Shown: positions 9,352 through 18,875, counted from the stretch's first letter. The stretch is 64,000 nt of DNA from Gammaproteobacteria bacterium (GCA_022819855.1 JAJEGN010000022.1:62001-126000); one strand, 5' to 3'. Made by a program: numbers and translations. The notes: a model not told the origin generated them from the sequence alone.

Positions 9352-9788
9352 ACGGGGCTATGAACAGGAGTAGCAAGATGGGATTACCAATAGCTGTCGC
9401 GCTCACCGTTGTGTGCTTTGGCGCGGCGCTCCCCGCGCACGCCCATCACGCGTTCGCGGCCGAGTTCGACGCGAACCAGCCGATCACCCTCGAAGGCGTC
9501 GTCACACGCATCGAGTGGATCAATCCTCATGCCTGGATCCACATCGACGTCGAGGACGATGACGGCAACGTCGAGAGCTGGATGATCGAAGCGGGCAGCC
9601 CGAACACGCTCGTGCGCCGCGGCATGACGCGCGACTCGATCCCGCGCGGCACCGAAGTCGTCGTCTTCGGCTACCGGCACCGTAACGGCTCGAACGCCGC
9701 CAACGGCCGCGACGTCACGCTGCCGGACGGCTCGAAGCTCTTCCTGAGTTCACCGCGGACGGGTGCGCCGGGCGGCGACGAGCCGTAA
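9348..9788 (+). CDS. DUF6152 family secreted protein
   Basis: The product is 146 aa from the ATG that overlaps the upstream stop (ATGA at 9348-9351). In-frame ATGs at 9360 and 9378 are alternatives; AGGAG at 9366-9370 favours 9378, but then the basic signal-peptide n-region (MNRSSK) would be lost. The signal peptide ends AHA|HHAFAAEFD, again leaving mature His-His. DUF6152 motifs are INPHAWIHIDVED, WMIEAGSPNTLVRRGM and GRDVTLPDGSKLF. It is the last gene of the dehydrogenase/PDLxGIW group and is followed by a convergent gene. Confidence 0.88.
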   Translation: MNGAMNRSSKMGLPIAVALTVVCFGAALPAHAHHAFAAEFDANQPITLEGVVTRIEWINPHAWIHIDVEDDDGNVESWMIEAGSPNTLVRRGMTRDSIPRGTEVVVFGYRHRNGSNAANGRDVTLPDGSKLFLSSPRTGAPGGDEP

Positions 9789-9905
9789 CGTGGGACGTCG
9801 GCCGGCGCCAGCGACACTCACGCGGCCGGCCGTGAGGAATTGTCACGCGGCGGTCGACGCCGAGGCAGGACAGCGTGCCGGGCGGGCGCCACCGAACGGC
9901 CGAAG

Positions 9906-11411
9906 TCAGCCGCCGTCCGTAGTAGCGTTCGCCACTCCGCCTGGTCCGCTCCGACCGGCCTCGAGATACTCTGCGAACTCGCTCTTCGTGTCCGTAAGTA
10001 TTTCGCGCACGGCGGCCCGGTCCTCGAGCGACAGGTGACCAAAATCGCCGTTCGCATCCTCTTCGGAAAAAATCTCGTCGATGCGGCTGTACACGTAAGC
10101 CCGCGTGACGTCGGGCATGGCGTCGAAGGCTTCCGAATGGATCAGGTAGCTCAAGGGGTAGCGGAACACGCGGCGCGTAAGGTCAAGTTCGCGCAGTGAA
10201 CGGCCTGCGCCATCGCGCAGGCCACGAGCCTCGAACTGCTCGGCGAATCCCGACGTGCCCTCGATGGGTCCGGCAAGCTCGACTGCGTCGGCGAAGAGCA
10301 TCGAGCGAACCAACGGCTCGGCGATATTGGCCACGACACCTCCAGCGACACCGTCTGCGCTGATTCCGTCTGCCGCGAGCCCGTCTCCCGTCGTTCCGGC
10401 TTCAAGCGCCGTACGCGTATCGTAATTGACGCGCGTAATTAGGTTCTGCAGGGCAACCTGATGCTCGATCACGAGCAGGGCCACGATATCGCTGTGGCGT
10501 GCCGGATACGGGTCTGTGTCGACCAGCCCGTCGAGGTTCGCGAGGTTGCCGACGCGCAGTGACTCGAGATTCTGAAGCTGCGCCACATCCCTCACGATCA
10601 GATTGCCGAGGTGCACCTGGTCGCCGTGCTGCCCGGTCACGTACCAACCGCCCCAGCGGTTTCTGAGCGGCGTCTGCTCGCTCGTCAGAATCCACCCTTC
10701 GTGGGAGACGAGGTTGCCGTCCGTACCGATATAGCCCGAGCCGAGTATGAACCGCGGCACGCCGCCGCCGGTCAGCGAATACGAGTCGTGGCAGCGCAGG
10801 CAACGGCCAAGTTGCCGCTCGAACGGGGAGTCGACCGTCGCGTTCTGCTCGAGCGTGTAGAAAACCGGGCCCAGGTTCGGATCCATCGACGCGATCTCGA
10901 TCGTCGGAGCGCCACGGGTCCACGCGACGTAGGTCGAATCGTTGAAGAAGATCGCACGCGGCGTCTCCGGCGTGACGCCCCTGATCTGCAGGCTCGTCTT
11001 CGAAAACACGAGCACCTGTGATTCGACGTCGATCTCGAGCGCGGTCAACAGGGAGTCAAGGTAGCCGCGTTCGCCTGCGAAATCGAGGCGAGCTGCGCCA
11101 ATTGCCAGCCGTTCGCGCAGCCGCGCAACGGGATCGGTGAGAACGGCCTCCGCGTAGCCCATCACGGGGTATTCGGCGGCGTAGCGCAAGGCGGCCGGAT
11201 CCTGTTCCGCAGGCGACACTTCGGGCGTCGCCGGCGCCTCGGGAGCTTCGGGCAGGGCTTGCGGGCGCAGCGCAACAACGGCCCAGGCGGCAAGACCCGC
11301 CAGGACGGCAATTCCAACAACTACGCCCAGCCGGTTTCGGTGACCACCCCTTACTTTCCCGCCTTCGACCACTCTTTGGCTGCGCCTCCAAGCCCGTATC
11401 GCAAGGCTCAC
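9906..11411 (-). CDS. Membrane-anchored monohaem cytochrome-like protein of unknown function
   Basis: The product is 501 aa from a GTG at 11411. The true start is uncertain because no clear ribosome-binding site is present. An N-terminal transmembrane anchor (LGVVVGIAVLAGLAAWAVVAL) is followed by a Pro/Ala linker. One haem-binding motif (CLRCH, about residue 204) sits within a domain with VLVFSKTSLQIRGVTPETPRAIFFND and YVAWTRG. I recognise this arrangement from uncharacterised cytochrome-like proteins of environmental bacteria that often accompany oxidative pathways. A C-terminal stretch (FSEEDANGDFGHLSLEDRAAVREIL) resembles a cytochrome-family tail. It is convergent with the DUF6152 gene. 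The electron partner is unknown. Confidence 0.75.
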   Translation of the reverse strand: MSLAIRAWRRSQRVVEGGKVRGGHRNRLGVVVGIAVLAGLAAWAVVALRPQALPEAPEAPATPEVSPAEQDPAALRYAAEYPVMGYAEAVLTDPVARLRERLAIGAARLDFAGERGYLDSLLTALEIDVESQVLVFSKTSLQIRGVTPETPRAIFFNDSTYVAWTRGAPTIEIASMDPNLGPVFYTLEQNATVDSPFERQLGRCLRCHDSYSLTGGGVPRFILGSGYIGTDGNLVSHEGWILTSEQTPLRNRWGGWYVTGQHGDQVHLGNLIVRDVAQLQNLESLRVGNLANLDGLVDTDPYPARHSDIVALLVIEHQVALQNLITRVNYDTRTALEAGTTGDGLAADGISADGVAGGVVANIAEPLVRSMLFADAVELAGPIEGTSGFAEQFEARGLRDGAGRSLRELDLTRRVFRYPLSYLIHSEAFDAMPDVTRAYVYSRIDEIFSEEDANGDFGHLSLEDRAAVREILTDTKSEFAEYLEAGRSGPGGVANATTDGG

Positions 11412-11509
11412 GATTATCGCGCCGCGGGAGCGTCGCTGCCAACGTGGGCCGGTTTGTGCCTGATGTAGACTACCGCAATCGTTTCGCGCGCGACCGGGCT
11501 TTCCGCAAG

Positions 11510-12469
11510 ATGACCAGGGTGTTGATCACGGGCGCCTTCGGGCAGATCGGCACCGAGCTTGCCGCGGCACTCGGCGCGCGTTACGGCTCCGACAACATGC
11601 TGGCGACCGGGCGAAGCCTGCCCGATGGCGGATCGCCGGAAGGGCTACCCTTTGAACCGCTCGATGTCACGGATGCGGACGCGGTGCTGCAGACCGTCAA
11701 GCGCCACCGTATCGACGTGATCTACCACCTCGCCGCGGTCCTTTCCGCGCGTGGCGAGAAGGATCCGAGGATGACCTGGCAGGTGAACATGGACGGGCTT
11801 CGCAACGTTCTCGAAGCCGCTCGCAGGGCAACCGTAGCGCAAGTCTTCTGGCCAAGCTCGATCGCCGCTTTCGGACCGGACACGCCGCGCGATGCGGTGC
11901 CGCAGGACACAATCATGCGGCCAACCACGATCTACGGAGTGACCAAGGTCGCCGGGGAATTGCTCTGTGACTACTACCTTCAAAAGTACGGGCTCGATGT
12001 CCGCGGAGTCCGCTATCCGGGCGTGATTTCGAGCGCCGCGCCGCCCGGCGGAGGTACGACCGACTACGCTGTCGAGATGTTTCATGCAGCACTCGAGCGA
12101 GGTCGCTACACATGCTTCGTACGTGAGGATTGCGTGTTGCCGCTGATCTACATGCCGGACTGCACCAGGGCAGCGCTCGGCCTAATGGACGCCGACACAT
12201 CGCGGCTCACGCACCGCAACGGCTTCAACATCTCGGCGATGACGTTCTCGGCGGGCGAGCTTGCGGCCGAGATTCGCAAGCACGTGCCCGGATTCGTCTG
12301 CGATTACGCGCCGGACGAGCGCCAGGCGATCGCGGATACCTGGCCACGCACGCTCGACGACAGCGCCGCGCGGGCGGAATGGGACTGGCAGCCGGAATAC
12401 GATCTGCCGCGCATGGCGGCCGACATGCTGGCGAGGCTGCGCGAACACCAGCGCCGCACCGCAGGCTGA
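11510..12469 (+). CDS. SDR-type L-threonine 3-dehydrogenase (NAD-dependent epimerase-like)
   Basis: The product is 319 aa. MTRVLITGAFGQIGTELAAAL carries the GxxGxxG NAD motif. DVTDAD and IYHLAAVLSARGE follow, then WPSSIAAFGP and the catalytic Y142xxxK146 (IYGVTKVAGE). The late motif GVRYPGVISSAAPPGGGTTDYA is typical of the short-chain-type threonine dehydrogenases rather than the zinc-dependent Tdh. It oxidises L-threonine to 2-amino-3-oxobutyrate in the cytoplasm. The assignment is strengthened by the kbl gene 114 nt downstream, which uses that product. There is no strong ribosome-binding site at the ATG at 11510. Confidence 0.85.
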   Translation: MTRVLITGAFGQIGTELAAALGARYGSDNMLATGRSLPDGGSPEGLPFEPLDVTDADAVLQTVKRHRIDVIYHLAAVLSARGEKDPRMTWQVNMDGLRNVLEAARRATVAQVFWPSSIAAFGPDTPRDAVPQDTIMRPTTIYGVTKVAGELLCDYYLQKYGLDVRGVRYPGVISSAAPPGGGTTDYAVEMFHAALERGRYTCFVREDCVLPLIYMPDCTRAALGLMDADTSRLTHRNGFNISAMTFSAGELAAEIRKHVPGFVCDYAPDERQAIADTWPRTLDDSAARAEWDWQPEYDLPRMAADMLARLREHQRRTAG

Positions 12470-12583
12470 GAGGCGCACCGCGAACACTGTAACGAGCAGG
12501 AACGACAATGCCCCGACAAGAGTCCAGACGCCGAACCGCCGGCTGAGGACAGACCGCAAGGCACTCAACGCGCAGGAACGAAC

Positions 12584-13768
12584 ATGTCCCAACTCAGGCA
12601 ACGGCTCACGACAACGCTCGATGAGCTGCGCGCTTCCGGAACCTGGAAACGACTGCACAACGTCACGGCCCCGATGGGTCCCGCCACCACGATCGACGGG
12701 ATCGGCGAGGTCCTCGTATTCTGCTCGAACGACTACCTGGGACTCGCGAATCATCCCGAGGTCGTCGCGGCCGCCGCTCACGGCCTGCAACGCTACGGCG
12801 CGGGCACGGCGAGCGTTCGTTTCATCTGCGGCAATTTCGACTGCCACCGCGAACTCGAAGACGCGCTCGCCCGCTTTCTCGGCGCCGAAGCATCACTGTG
12901 CTTCACGAGTTGCTGGAACGCCAACGAAGGGCTGCTTCCGACTATCGCCGGCGCCGGAGACGCGATCGTGTCCGATGCGATGAACCACGCGAGCATCATC
13001 GATGCCGCGCGCCTGTCGCGTGCGACGCGCAAGATCTACGCGCACGGCGACTTGCAGTCGCTCGCCGCTTGCCTGGGCGAAGTCGCCGAGGCGTCCGTCA
13101 AGGTCGTCGTCACGGACGGCGTATTCAGCATGGAAGGCGACATCGCCGACCTGCCATCCCTGGCCGCACTCTGCCGAGAGCACAATGCGCTGCTCGTCGT
13201 CGACGATTCCCACGGCACGGGCGTGCTCGGAGCGCAGGGGCGCGGCACGCACGAGTATCTTGGCATGAGAGTCGGCGACGGCGTCGACATCATCACCGGC
13301 ACGTTCGGCAAGACGCTCGGCGGCGGCAACGGGGGTTTCGTCGCCGGCTCGCGTGAACTCATCGATTTTCTCGTGCAGCGCAGCCGCCCGCACCTCTTCT
13401 CGAACGCGCTCGCCCCGGCCACGGCCTGTGCGGCGCTCAAGGCGATCGAGATTCTCGACCGGGAACCCGAGCGCGTCGCGCGGCTGCACGCCAACGCTGC
13501 CCGCATGCGCGAGGGCTTGCAGTCCCTCGGCTACGAAGTCACGGACTCGCCGACCGGCATCGTGCCGATCATCATCGGCGACACCGCCGAGGCCATCGCG
13601 ATGTCTGACCGCCTGCTTGCGAGCGGGATTCTCGTCGTCGGCTTCGGATATCCGGTTGTGCCCGAGGGTGAGGCACGCTTGCGCGTACAGATGTCAGCCG
13701 CTCACGCAGACACGCAGATCGACCGGGCGCTCGACGCGTTCGCCGAACTCCGCAAGCTGGCGACTTGA
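12584..13768 (+). CDS. kbl: Glycine C-acetyltransferase (2-amino-3-ketobutyrate CoA ligase)
   Basis: The product is 394 aa, the usual length for Kbl. It belongs to the PLP-dependent alpha-oxoamine synthase family. It shows FCSNDYLGLANHP near the N-terminus, CFTSCWNANEG, SDAMNHASIIDA, VVDDSHGTGVLG (PLP-ring aspartate) and TGTFGKTLGGGNGG with the Schiff-base lysine at residue 243. It converts 2-amino-3-oxobutyrate plus CoA to glycine and acetyl-CoA. With the upstream SDR dehydrogenase it forms the threonine-to-glycine pathway. The start at 12584 agrees with the family N-terminus. The related synthases AONS and ALAS are less likely given the neighbour. Confidence 0.92.
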   Translation: MSQLRQRLTTTLDELRASGTWKRLHNVTAPMGPATTIDGIGEVLVFCSNDYLGLANHPEVVAAAAHGLQRYGAGTASVRFICGNFDCHRELEDALARFLGAEASLCFTSCWNANEGLLPTIAGAGDAIVSDAMNHASIIDAARLSRATRKIYAHGDLQSLAACLGEVAEASVKVVVTDGVFSMEGDIADLPSLAALCREHNALLVVDDSHGTGVLGAQGRGTHEYLGMRVGDGVDIITGTFGKTLGGGNGGFVAGSRELIDFLVQRSRPHLFSNALAPATACAALKAIEILDREPERVARLHANAARMREGLQSLGYEVTDSPTGIVPIIIGDTAEAIAMSDRLLASGILVVGFGYPVVPEGEARLRVQMSAAHADTQIDRALDAFAELRKLAT

Positions 13769-13841
13769 CTTTGGAAACGCTTGCCCGGACCGCCCGACAG
13801 CGGGCCGAGGGCTCAAGGCGCGGCGACGGCCGAATCGCCGT

Positions 13842-15476
13842 TCACCGCCAGTCGTCCACCGACACCGTCCAGTTCGGCGTATAGCGGCCGCCGATCATCT
13901 TCCACGCACCCTGGGTCTCGCCGCCGGCGACGACGATCTTGATCTGGTCGGGCTCGAAGATCGAGATGAGCTCGTCGGGATCGGCTTTCAGCCGTGAGGC
14001 ATAGGGCTCGACACCGGCCACGGCCTGCGGGCGCATGAGCGTCTGAATCCACTGGTTGTCCCAGTATTCACGTGCCGTCAGGCGGGCGTTGTCGGCGCAC
14101 CAGCCGATGAACTTTTCCTTGGTGTCGTAACCGAGCTCGACGAAGCCGCGCGCGCAGATCGGGTCCATGACGATGATCGGCGGCAGGTATTGTTCGGAAC
14201 CCGCAAACGCGTGCCGGAAGTTCTCCTGCCACGTTTCGCGCGGTCCGTATCCGGCCTGCGTGTACCAGCCGCCGAAGAAGACGCTCGCGGTGCTCTCGCC
14301 CGGATCGTAGCCGTGCTGGACGTGAAACGGCGTCCATGGGCTTCGCTCCTCGGCTTCGGCGAAGGTCGAGCTGTAGTTGTACCAGTTGCCGAGCGAGCCC
14401 ATGTAGGTGTCGCCGGGCTCCGAGCCGCCCTGCAGGTTGATCGACAGCAGGTTGTAGGCGCGGCCGATCGTGGCGTTCGCGTGGTTGTAGGGCCCCAGGA
14501 CGCCGATGCCGTCGCCCATGCCGATTTCCTTGCGGATCGGTCCGTTGATGAGCGAGATCATCGCGAACGAGTTCGTGCTGCTGGAGCGGGACGTCTGGCC
14601 GGTCGAAGCGAGGGCGAGGATCACGGGCAGGTACTCCGGCCGGGCACCGGCCATGACGGCATTGACGGCGACCTTCTCGACCGTGAACTCCCAGTATTCG
14701 CGGAAGAATGTGGGCCTGAGCTTGCCGACGACCTCGTCAGGCGCATGACTCGTGCCCTCGAGCATGCGGGCGACTCGTTCCTCGGTCGGCAGGATCACGG
14801 GCAGATGATCGGTCCAGCCGTTGGCTTCGAAAAGTTGCCGGAGGCCGTCTTCAGTCTCGGATTCGAGCAGCCGCGGCGTGTTGCGTTCGAAGGTCACGCC
14901 CTCGAGATCGGCCTCATCGAGCGGGTTCGACAGCCCTTCGATGACCTCCTGCATGAACGGCCTGCTTGACACGGGGTCCGTGCCATGGATGTAGGCGCGA
15001 AGCTGCTCGGGCGAGCGGTCGACGACCGGTTGCGGCACGTAGGCCTGGCGCGAGGTCGGCATGCCGTTGGCGCGCGTGACGGCGTTGACGAGCCGTGCGA
15101 AGACGTCGGTGTGCACGGCCACCGTCGGCACGCCCTGCTCTTCGAGAGACATCGCAAGCCCGGCGACCGTCGGGCTGCAGGTGCTTCACAATCCGACGCC
15201 GAGTATCGCGGCGTCGCCCTCCTCTCCTATGGTGGCGCGCATGTCGGGATCGTCGTACCAGCTCTCGCGCGGCCTGATCGTGCGGATCCTGACCGTCGGC
15301 AGGTGCTGCGCGAACCAGCTCTGCATCTGGTCCATGAAGACGTCGGAGTTGTCGAACAGGCAGTCGACGAGAAAGACGACCTTGCCTTCGAGACCCGTGA
15401 GCCGCGGCGCAAGCCGTTTGCCCGTGACCTTCGGCGGAAAACCGCGCGGGTCGTGGACCGTGAGTTTGTTCGTCAT
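13842..15476 (-). CDS. Probable selenocysteine-containing UGSC-type protein with in-frame UGA
   Basis: Read through one UGA (15188-15186), this is a single 544-aa protein; otherwise it is two in-frame pieces (15186-15476 and 13842-15152). Residues 1-96 end ILGVGL, then U97-S-T-C100 and PTVAGLAMSLEEQGVPTVAVHT. This matches the UGSC (seleno)protein family, in which a U-x-x-C motif is followed by a helix and a GIPTV-like strand. The similarity continues smoothly across the UGA, so it is not a random stop. A hairpin with a GGUC loop follows 17 nt after the UGA. The remaining roughly 430 aa hold a second conserved domain (LPVILPTEERVARMLEGT, VEKVAVNAVMAGARPEYLPV) that I have seen fused to UGSC domains; its role is unknown to me. 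A thioredoxin-reductase-like gene lies 88 nt upstream. A redox function is inferred. Confidence 0.85.
15154..15188 (-). promoter_or_regulatory. UGA selenocysteine codon and SECIS-like hairpin
   Basis: The UGA occupies 15188-15186. Downstream on the minus strand, GCAGCCCG (15178-15171) pairs with CGGGCTTGC (15162-15154) with one bulged U at 15156. After one A-C mismatch, a C-G pair closes the tetraloop GGUC (15168-15165). The loop begins 17 nt after the UGA. Bacterial SECIS elements are hairpins immediately downstream of the UGA, and from memory that of E. coli fdhF has a GGUC apical loop at a very similar distance (18 nt). SelB binding is inferred, and selenocysteine genes are not in this window. 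Confidence 0.7.
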
Positions 15477-15564
15477 TGAAGTCGCCTGTCCTCGTCGTGT
15501 TCCTGCGTGAGTATCGACCTGCGTGCCAAAACTCCCCCGATTTGCGCGTTTTCCTCCGACCGTG

Positions 15565-16509
15565 TCAGTCGGGCCACACGCCGTCCGACAGATACCGGTC
15601 GGCCGCAATCGCCGCCAACGTGCCGTCCCCGGCCGCGGCCACCGCCCGTCCGGCTGTGCCCGATCGGACCGTGCCCGCAGCAAATATGCCCTTGAGCCCG
15701 GCGCGCATCTGCGTGTCGACAGGGACGCGGCCGGTGGAATCGAGGCTCAACCGGTCGGCGAGTAGCCCAGCGTTCGGCCGCAGGCCAATGTATACGAAGA
15801 CCGCGCTCGTCTCCAGATCGCGAGTTCCGTTACCGTCTGCGCCGCCGGACACCTCCCTCACACGCACACCGTCGACCGCATCCTCGCCGATAATCTCGAC
15901 GACTTCGCTCGACGGCATGAACTCGATCCGTGGATGCGCCGCCGCACGCCGGCGAAAACTTTCCTGGGCCGTGAGCTCTTCACCATGGTGCAGGACGGTG
16001 ACCTTTGAAGCGTGATCGGCAAGCGTCAGCGCCTCCTGCAACGCCGAGTCGCCGCCGCCGACTGCGACCACGGGCTTGTCGCCGAGCAGCGGCGCATCGC
16101 AGCTCGCGCAATGGCTGACGCCCTTGCCACGCAACAGCGTCTCGCCGGGCACGTCGAGCTCCTTGAGTTCCGTGCCGGTCGCAAGGATCACGGCACGCGC
16201 CACATAGTCTCCGCTTGCAGTCGCAAGCTGCCATGCGTCGCTCTCCGGCGTGAGCGCATCGACGCGGCTCATCGCGAACTCGGCGCCGGCGTCGGCAGCC
16301 TGTCCCTGCGCGAGCGGACACAGATCGTAGCCCGCGATTCCGTCGGGATGACCCGGATAGCCCTCGATCTTCTCGATGCTGAGCAAGTGCCCTCCCAGCA
16401 ACTCGCTCGTGTGAATGAGCGTGCGCCTGCCGAGCCGCGCCGACACGAGTCCTGCCGTAAGTCCCGCGATGCCGCCGCCGACGACGATCACATCGAATTC
16501 ACTGTTCAT
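15565..16509 (-). CDS. Thioredoxin-reductase-like NAD(P)/FAD oxidoreductase
   Basis: The 314-aa product has the low-molecular-weight thioredoxin reductase layout: FAD motif VIVVGGGIAGLTAGL (residues about 7-21), redox-active C-A-S-C in GVSHCASCDAPLL (about residue 132), NAD(P) motif VVAVGGGDSALQEAL, and a terminal GIFAAGTVRSGTAGRAVAAAGDGT. It probably reduces a disulfide or selenenylsulfide of a partner. The UGSC selenoprotein begins 88 nt downstream on the same strand and is an obvious candidate partner. The start overlaps the stop of the prolyl oligopeptidase gene (ATGA, 16506-16509). It is shorter in consensus than housekeeping TrxB, so I leave the symbol empty. Confidence 0.85.
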   Translation of the reverse strand: MNSEFDVIVVGGGIAGLTAGLVSARLGRRTLIHTSELLGGHLLSIEKIEGYPGHPDGIAGYDLCPLAQGQAADAGAEFAMSRVDALTPESDAWQLATASGDYVARAVILATGTELKELDVPGETLLRGKGVSHCASCDAPLLGDKPVVAVGGGDSALQEALTLADHASKVTVLHHGEELTAQESFRRRAAAHPRIEFMPSSEVVEIIGEDAVDGVRVREVSGGADGNGTRDLETSAVFVYIGLRPNAGLLADRLSLDSTGRVPVDTQMRAGLKGIFAAGTVRSGTAGRAVAAAGDGTLAAIAADRYLSDGVWPD

Positions 16510-18713
16510 TGCGCTGTCCCGACCGCCAATTGATTGAGCACGAATGCATACTGCTCGGCGATTTCGCCGAAGCGCCTGAATCGACCCGACTGGCCGCTAT
16601 GTCCGGCTTCCATCTGTACTCGGTAGACGACGAGATTGTCGTCGGTCTTGCGAGCACGCAGGCGGGCGACGTACTTGCTCGGTTCCCAGTACTGCACCTG
16701 CGAATCCCAAAGGCCCGTGCTGACAAACATGGCTGGATACTCTTTCGCCTCGAGTTGATCGTACGGTGAGTAGGAAAGTATGTAATCGTAGTAGGTTTCG
16801 TCCTCCGGGTTGCCCCATTCGTCGTATTCGTTCGTCGTCAGCGGAATGCTTGCATCGAGCATCGTCGTCACGACATCCACGAACGGAACCTGCGACACGA
16901 TCACGCGGTACTTTTCCGGCGCCATATTCGCAACGGCCCCGACGAGCAGGCCGCCGGCGCTGCCGCCCATGGCCGCTACGCGATCAGCGGCCGCATAGCC
17001 CTGTTCGACCAGGAAATCCGTCACGTCGATGAAGTCGCTAAACGTATTGATCTTGTTAAGGAGTTTGCCGTTGTCGTACCAGGACCGCCCCATTTCCTGG
17101 CCGCCGCGTATGTGCGCCAGCGCATGGACCATGCCGCGGTCGACGAGGCTCAACACGTTGCCGTTGAACCGCGGGTCGTTGCTGAAGCCATACGAGCCGT
17201 AGCCGGACTGCAGGAGTGCCGCAGTGCCGTCGCGCACCAAACCCTTGCGGTAGAGCACGCTGACGGGTACGCGGGCGCCGTCGCGCGCCGTGGCCCAAAG
17301 TCTCTCGGTCACGTAGTGATTTCGGTCGAACCCTCCGAGCACGGGCTGTTCCTTCAAGAGCTTGCGTTCGTTGGTCCGCGTATCCAGTTCATAGGTGCGC
17401 GCCGGCGTCGTCATCGAGGTGTAGGCGTAGCGAAACCGATCGGTGGTGGGCTCGGCATTGACCGACAAGTCCATGAAATATGCCGTCTCGTCGGAGTCGA
17501 CGTACCGGGTCCGGCCGTCGCCGGACATGATGCGAATGCGAGCGAGCCCGCCCGAGCGTTCACCGATCGCGATAAAGCCGTCGAAGAGCTCGAAATTTCT
17601 TATGAACACGTCGGGGTCATGCGCGATGAGGTCGCGCCAACGGTTGCGATCGCCCCAGTCGTCATCGCCGGTTTCCATCAGCTTGAAGTTCCGGGCATTC
17701 CAGTTGGTGCGGATCACCCAGCGCGCGCCGAGGTGGTCCGCCCGGTATTCGACATCTCGCTCCCGCGGCGCGAATACCCGAAATTCGCCTGGTGCAGCGG
17801 TTTCGGTACAACGCAGTTCGCTCGAGACGGTACTCTCGAGGTGGATGCAGATGTACTTTTCCGATCGCGTCGTGCTCAGGCCCATGTAGAAACTGTCATC
17901 CAGTTCCTCGTAAACGGTCGGGTCATCGCTGGGCTCGCTGCCGAGCGTGTGCGACTTGACCCATCGCGTCAGCAGCGTGGTCGCGTCGTTCAAAACGTAA
18001 AACAGCGTCCTGTTGTCGGCGGCCCATGCAACACTCGTAGAAACGCCTGGAATGCGCACCGGCAGCGTTTCGCCGCTGGCCAGATCCTTGACCCGCAACG
18101 TGTATAGCCGGCGCCCGACGGTGTCTTCGACATAGGCCAGGAGGGTTTGATCCGGGCTGATCTCCCAGTTGCCGATTTCATAGAAGTCATGCCCGTCGGC
18201 CAGTTGGTTGACGTCGAGCATGACCTCTTCCGGTGCGTCCTTGCTGCCCTTGCGGCGTGCATGAACGGGGTATTCCTGACCCTCCTCGAAGCGCGTGTAG
18301 TACCAGTAGTCCCTGTATTTGTAAGGTACGGAGCTGTCGTCCTGCTTGATCCGTCCGACCAGTTCCTCGTACAGCAGGGCTTGCGACTCGGCCAGCGGCG
18401 CCATGACCGCGTCGGCATAGTTGTTCTCGGCCTCGAGGTACGCCAGCACGTCGACGCTTGCGCGTTCGTCGTCGCGCAGCCAATGGTATTCGTCCTGTCG
18501 CGCGGCCCCATGCGGCGCCGCAACTTCGTGAGGACGTTGTTCTGCGGCGGGCGGCGCTACGGACACCGCGCCGGAGTCGAGCGGCGGCGTGTCCTCCCGA
18601 ACCGGGGCGGCAGCATCGATCGGATTGGCTCCCATTCGTTCCTCAGGCTCCTCGCAGGCGGCGAGCACGAAAACAGCGAAGGCTAGCAGTGTCCCGTCCC
18701 GCAACCTAGACAT
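16506..18713 (-). CDS. Prolyl oligopeptidase family serine peptidase, lipoprotein
   Basis: The product is 735 aa from the ATG at 18713. The signal ends in the lipobox LAAC, so the protein is probably an envelope lipoprotein. The N-terminal propeller domain has DEYHWLRDDERASVDVLAYLEAEN, typical of oligopeptidase B/POP. The C-terminal hydrolase has GSYGSYGFSNDPRF-like strings, HIRGGQEMGRSWYD and the nucleophile G-G-S585-A-G-G. The charge-relay His is in EAGHSGQSGR near the C-terminus. It cleaves short peptides after Pro or basic residues. It is the first gene of the peptidase / flavoprotein / selenoprotein group on the minus strand. Confidence 0.9.
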   Translation of the reverse strand: MSRLRDGTLLAFAVFVLAACEEPEERMGANPIDAAAPVREDTPPLDSGAVSVAPPAAEQRPHEVAAPHGAARQDEYHWLRDDERASVDVLAYLEAENNYADAVMAPLAESQALLYEELVGRIKQDDSSVPYKYRDYWYYTRFEEGQEYPVHARRKGSKDAPEEVMLDVNQLADGHDFYEIGNWEISPDQTLLAYVEDTVGRRLYTLRVKDLASGETLPVRIPGVSTSVAWAADNRTLFYVLNDATTLLTRWVKSHTLGSEPSDDPTVYEELDDSFYMGLSTTRSEKYICIHLESTVSSELRCTETAAPGEFRVFAPRERDVEYRADHLGARWVIRTNWNARNFKLMETGDDDWGDRNRWRDLIAHDPDVFIRNFELFDGFIAIGERSGGLARIRIMSGDGRTRYVDSDETAYFMDLSVNAEPTTDRFRYAYTSMTTPARTYELDTRTNERKLLKEQPVLGGFDRNHYVTERLWATARDGARVPVSVLYRKGLVRDGTAALLQSGYGSYGFSNDPRFNGNVLSLVDRGMVHALAHIRGGQEMGRSWYDNGKLLNKINTFSDFIDVTDFLVEQGYAAADRVAAMGGSAGGLLVGAVANMAPEKYRVIVSQVPFVDVVTTMLDASIPLTTNEYDEWGNPEDETYYDYILSYSPYDQLEAKEYPAMFVSTGLWDSQVQYWEPSKYVARLRARKTDDNLVVYRVQMEAGHSGQSGRFRRFGEIAEQYAFVLNQLAVGTAQ

Positions 18714-18875
18714 CGATCCAACAAAATGCGTTACGCGCCGATTCAATGGGCGCTCTGCGGCAAATATCGGGCATATCGCAACGCAGCTCAACGCCGCGAC
18801 AGCACTTGTCGCACGGCTCTCCCCATGCGTTCGCCGGTACTGGACAAGCGGATGTGACGGCGCGGTCCCGCAGGT

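Noticed and set aside
13842-15476. Reading the UGSC gene as a nonsense-mutated pseudogene or two adjacent genes
   Set aside because: The interruption is a single UGA exactly at the U position of the UxxC motif, with a SECIS-like hairpin and intact flanking frames, which favours selenocysteine.
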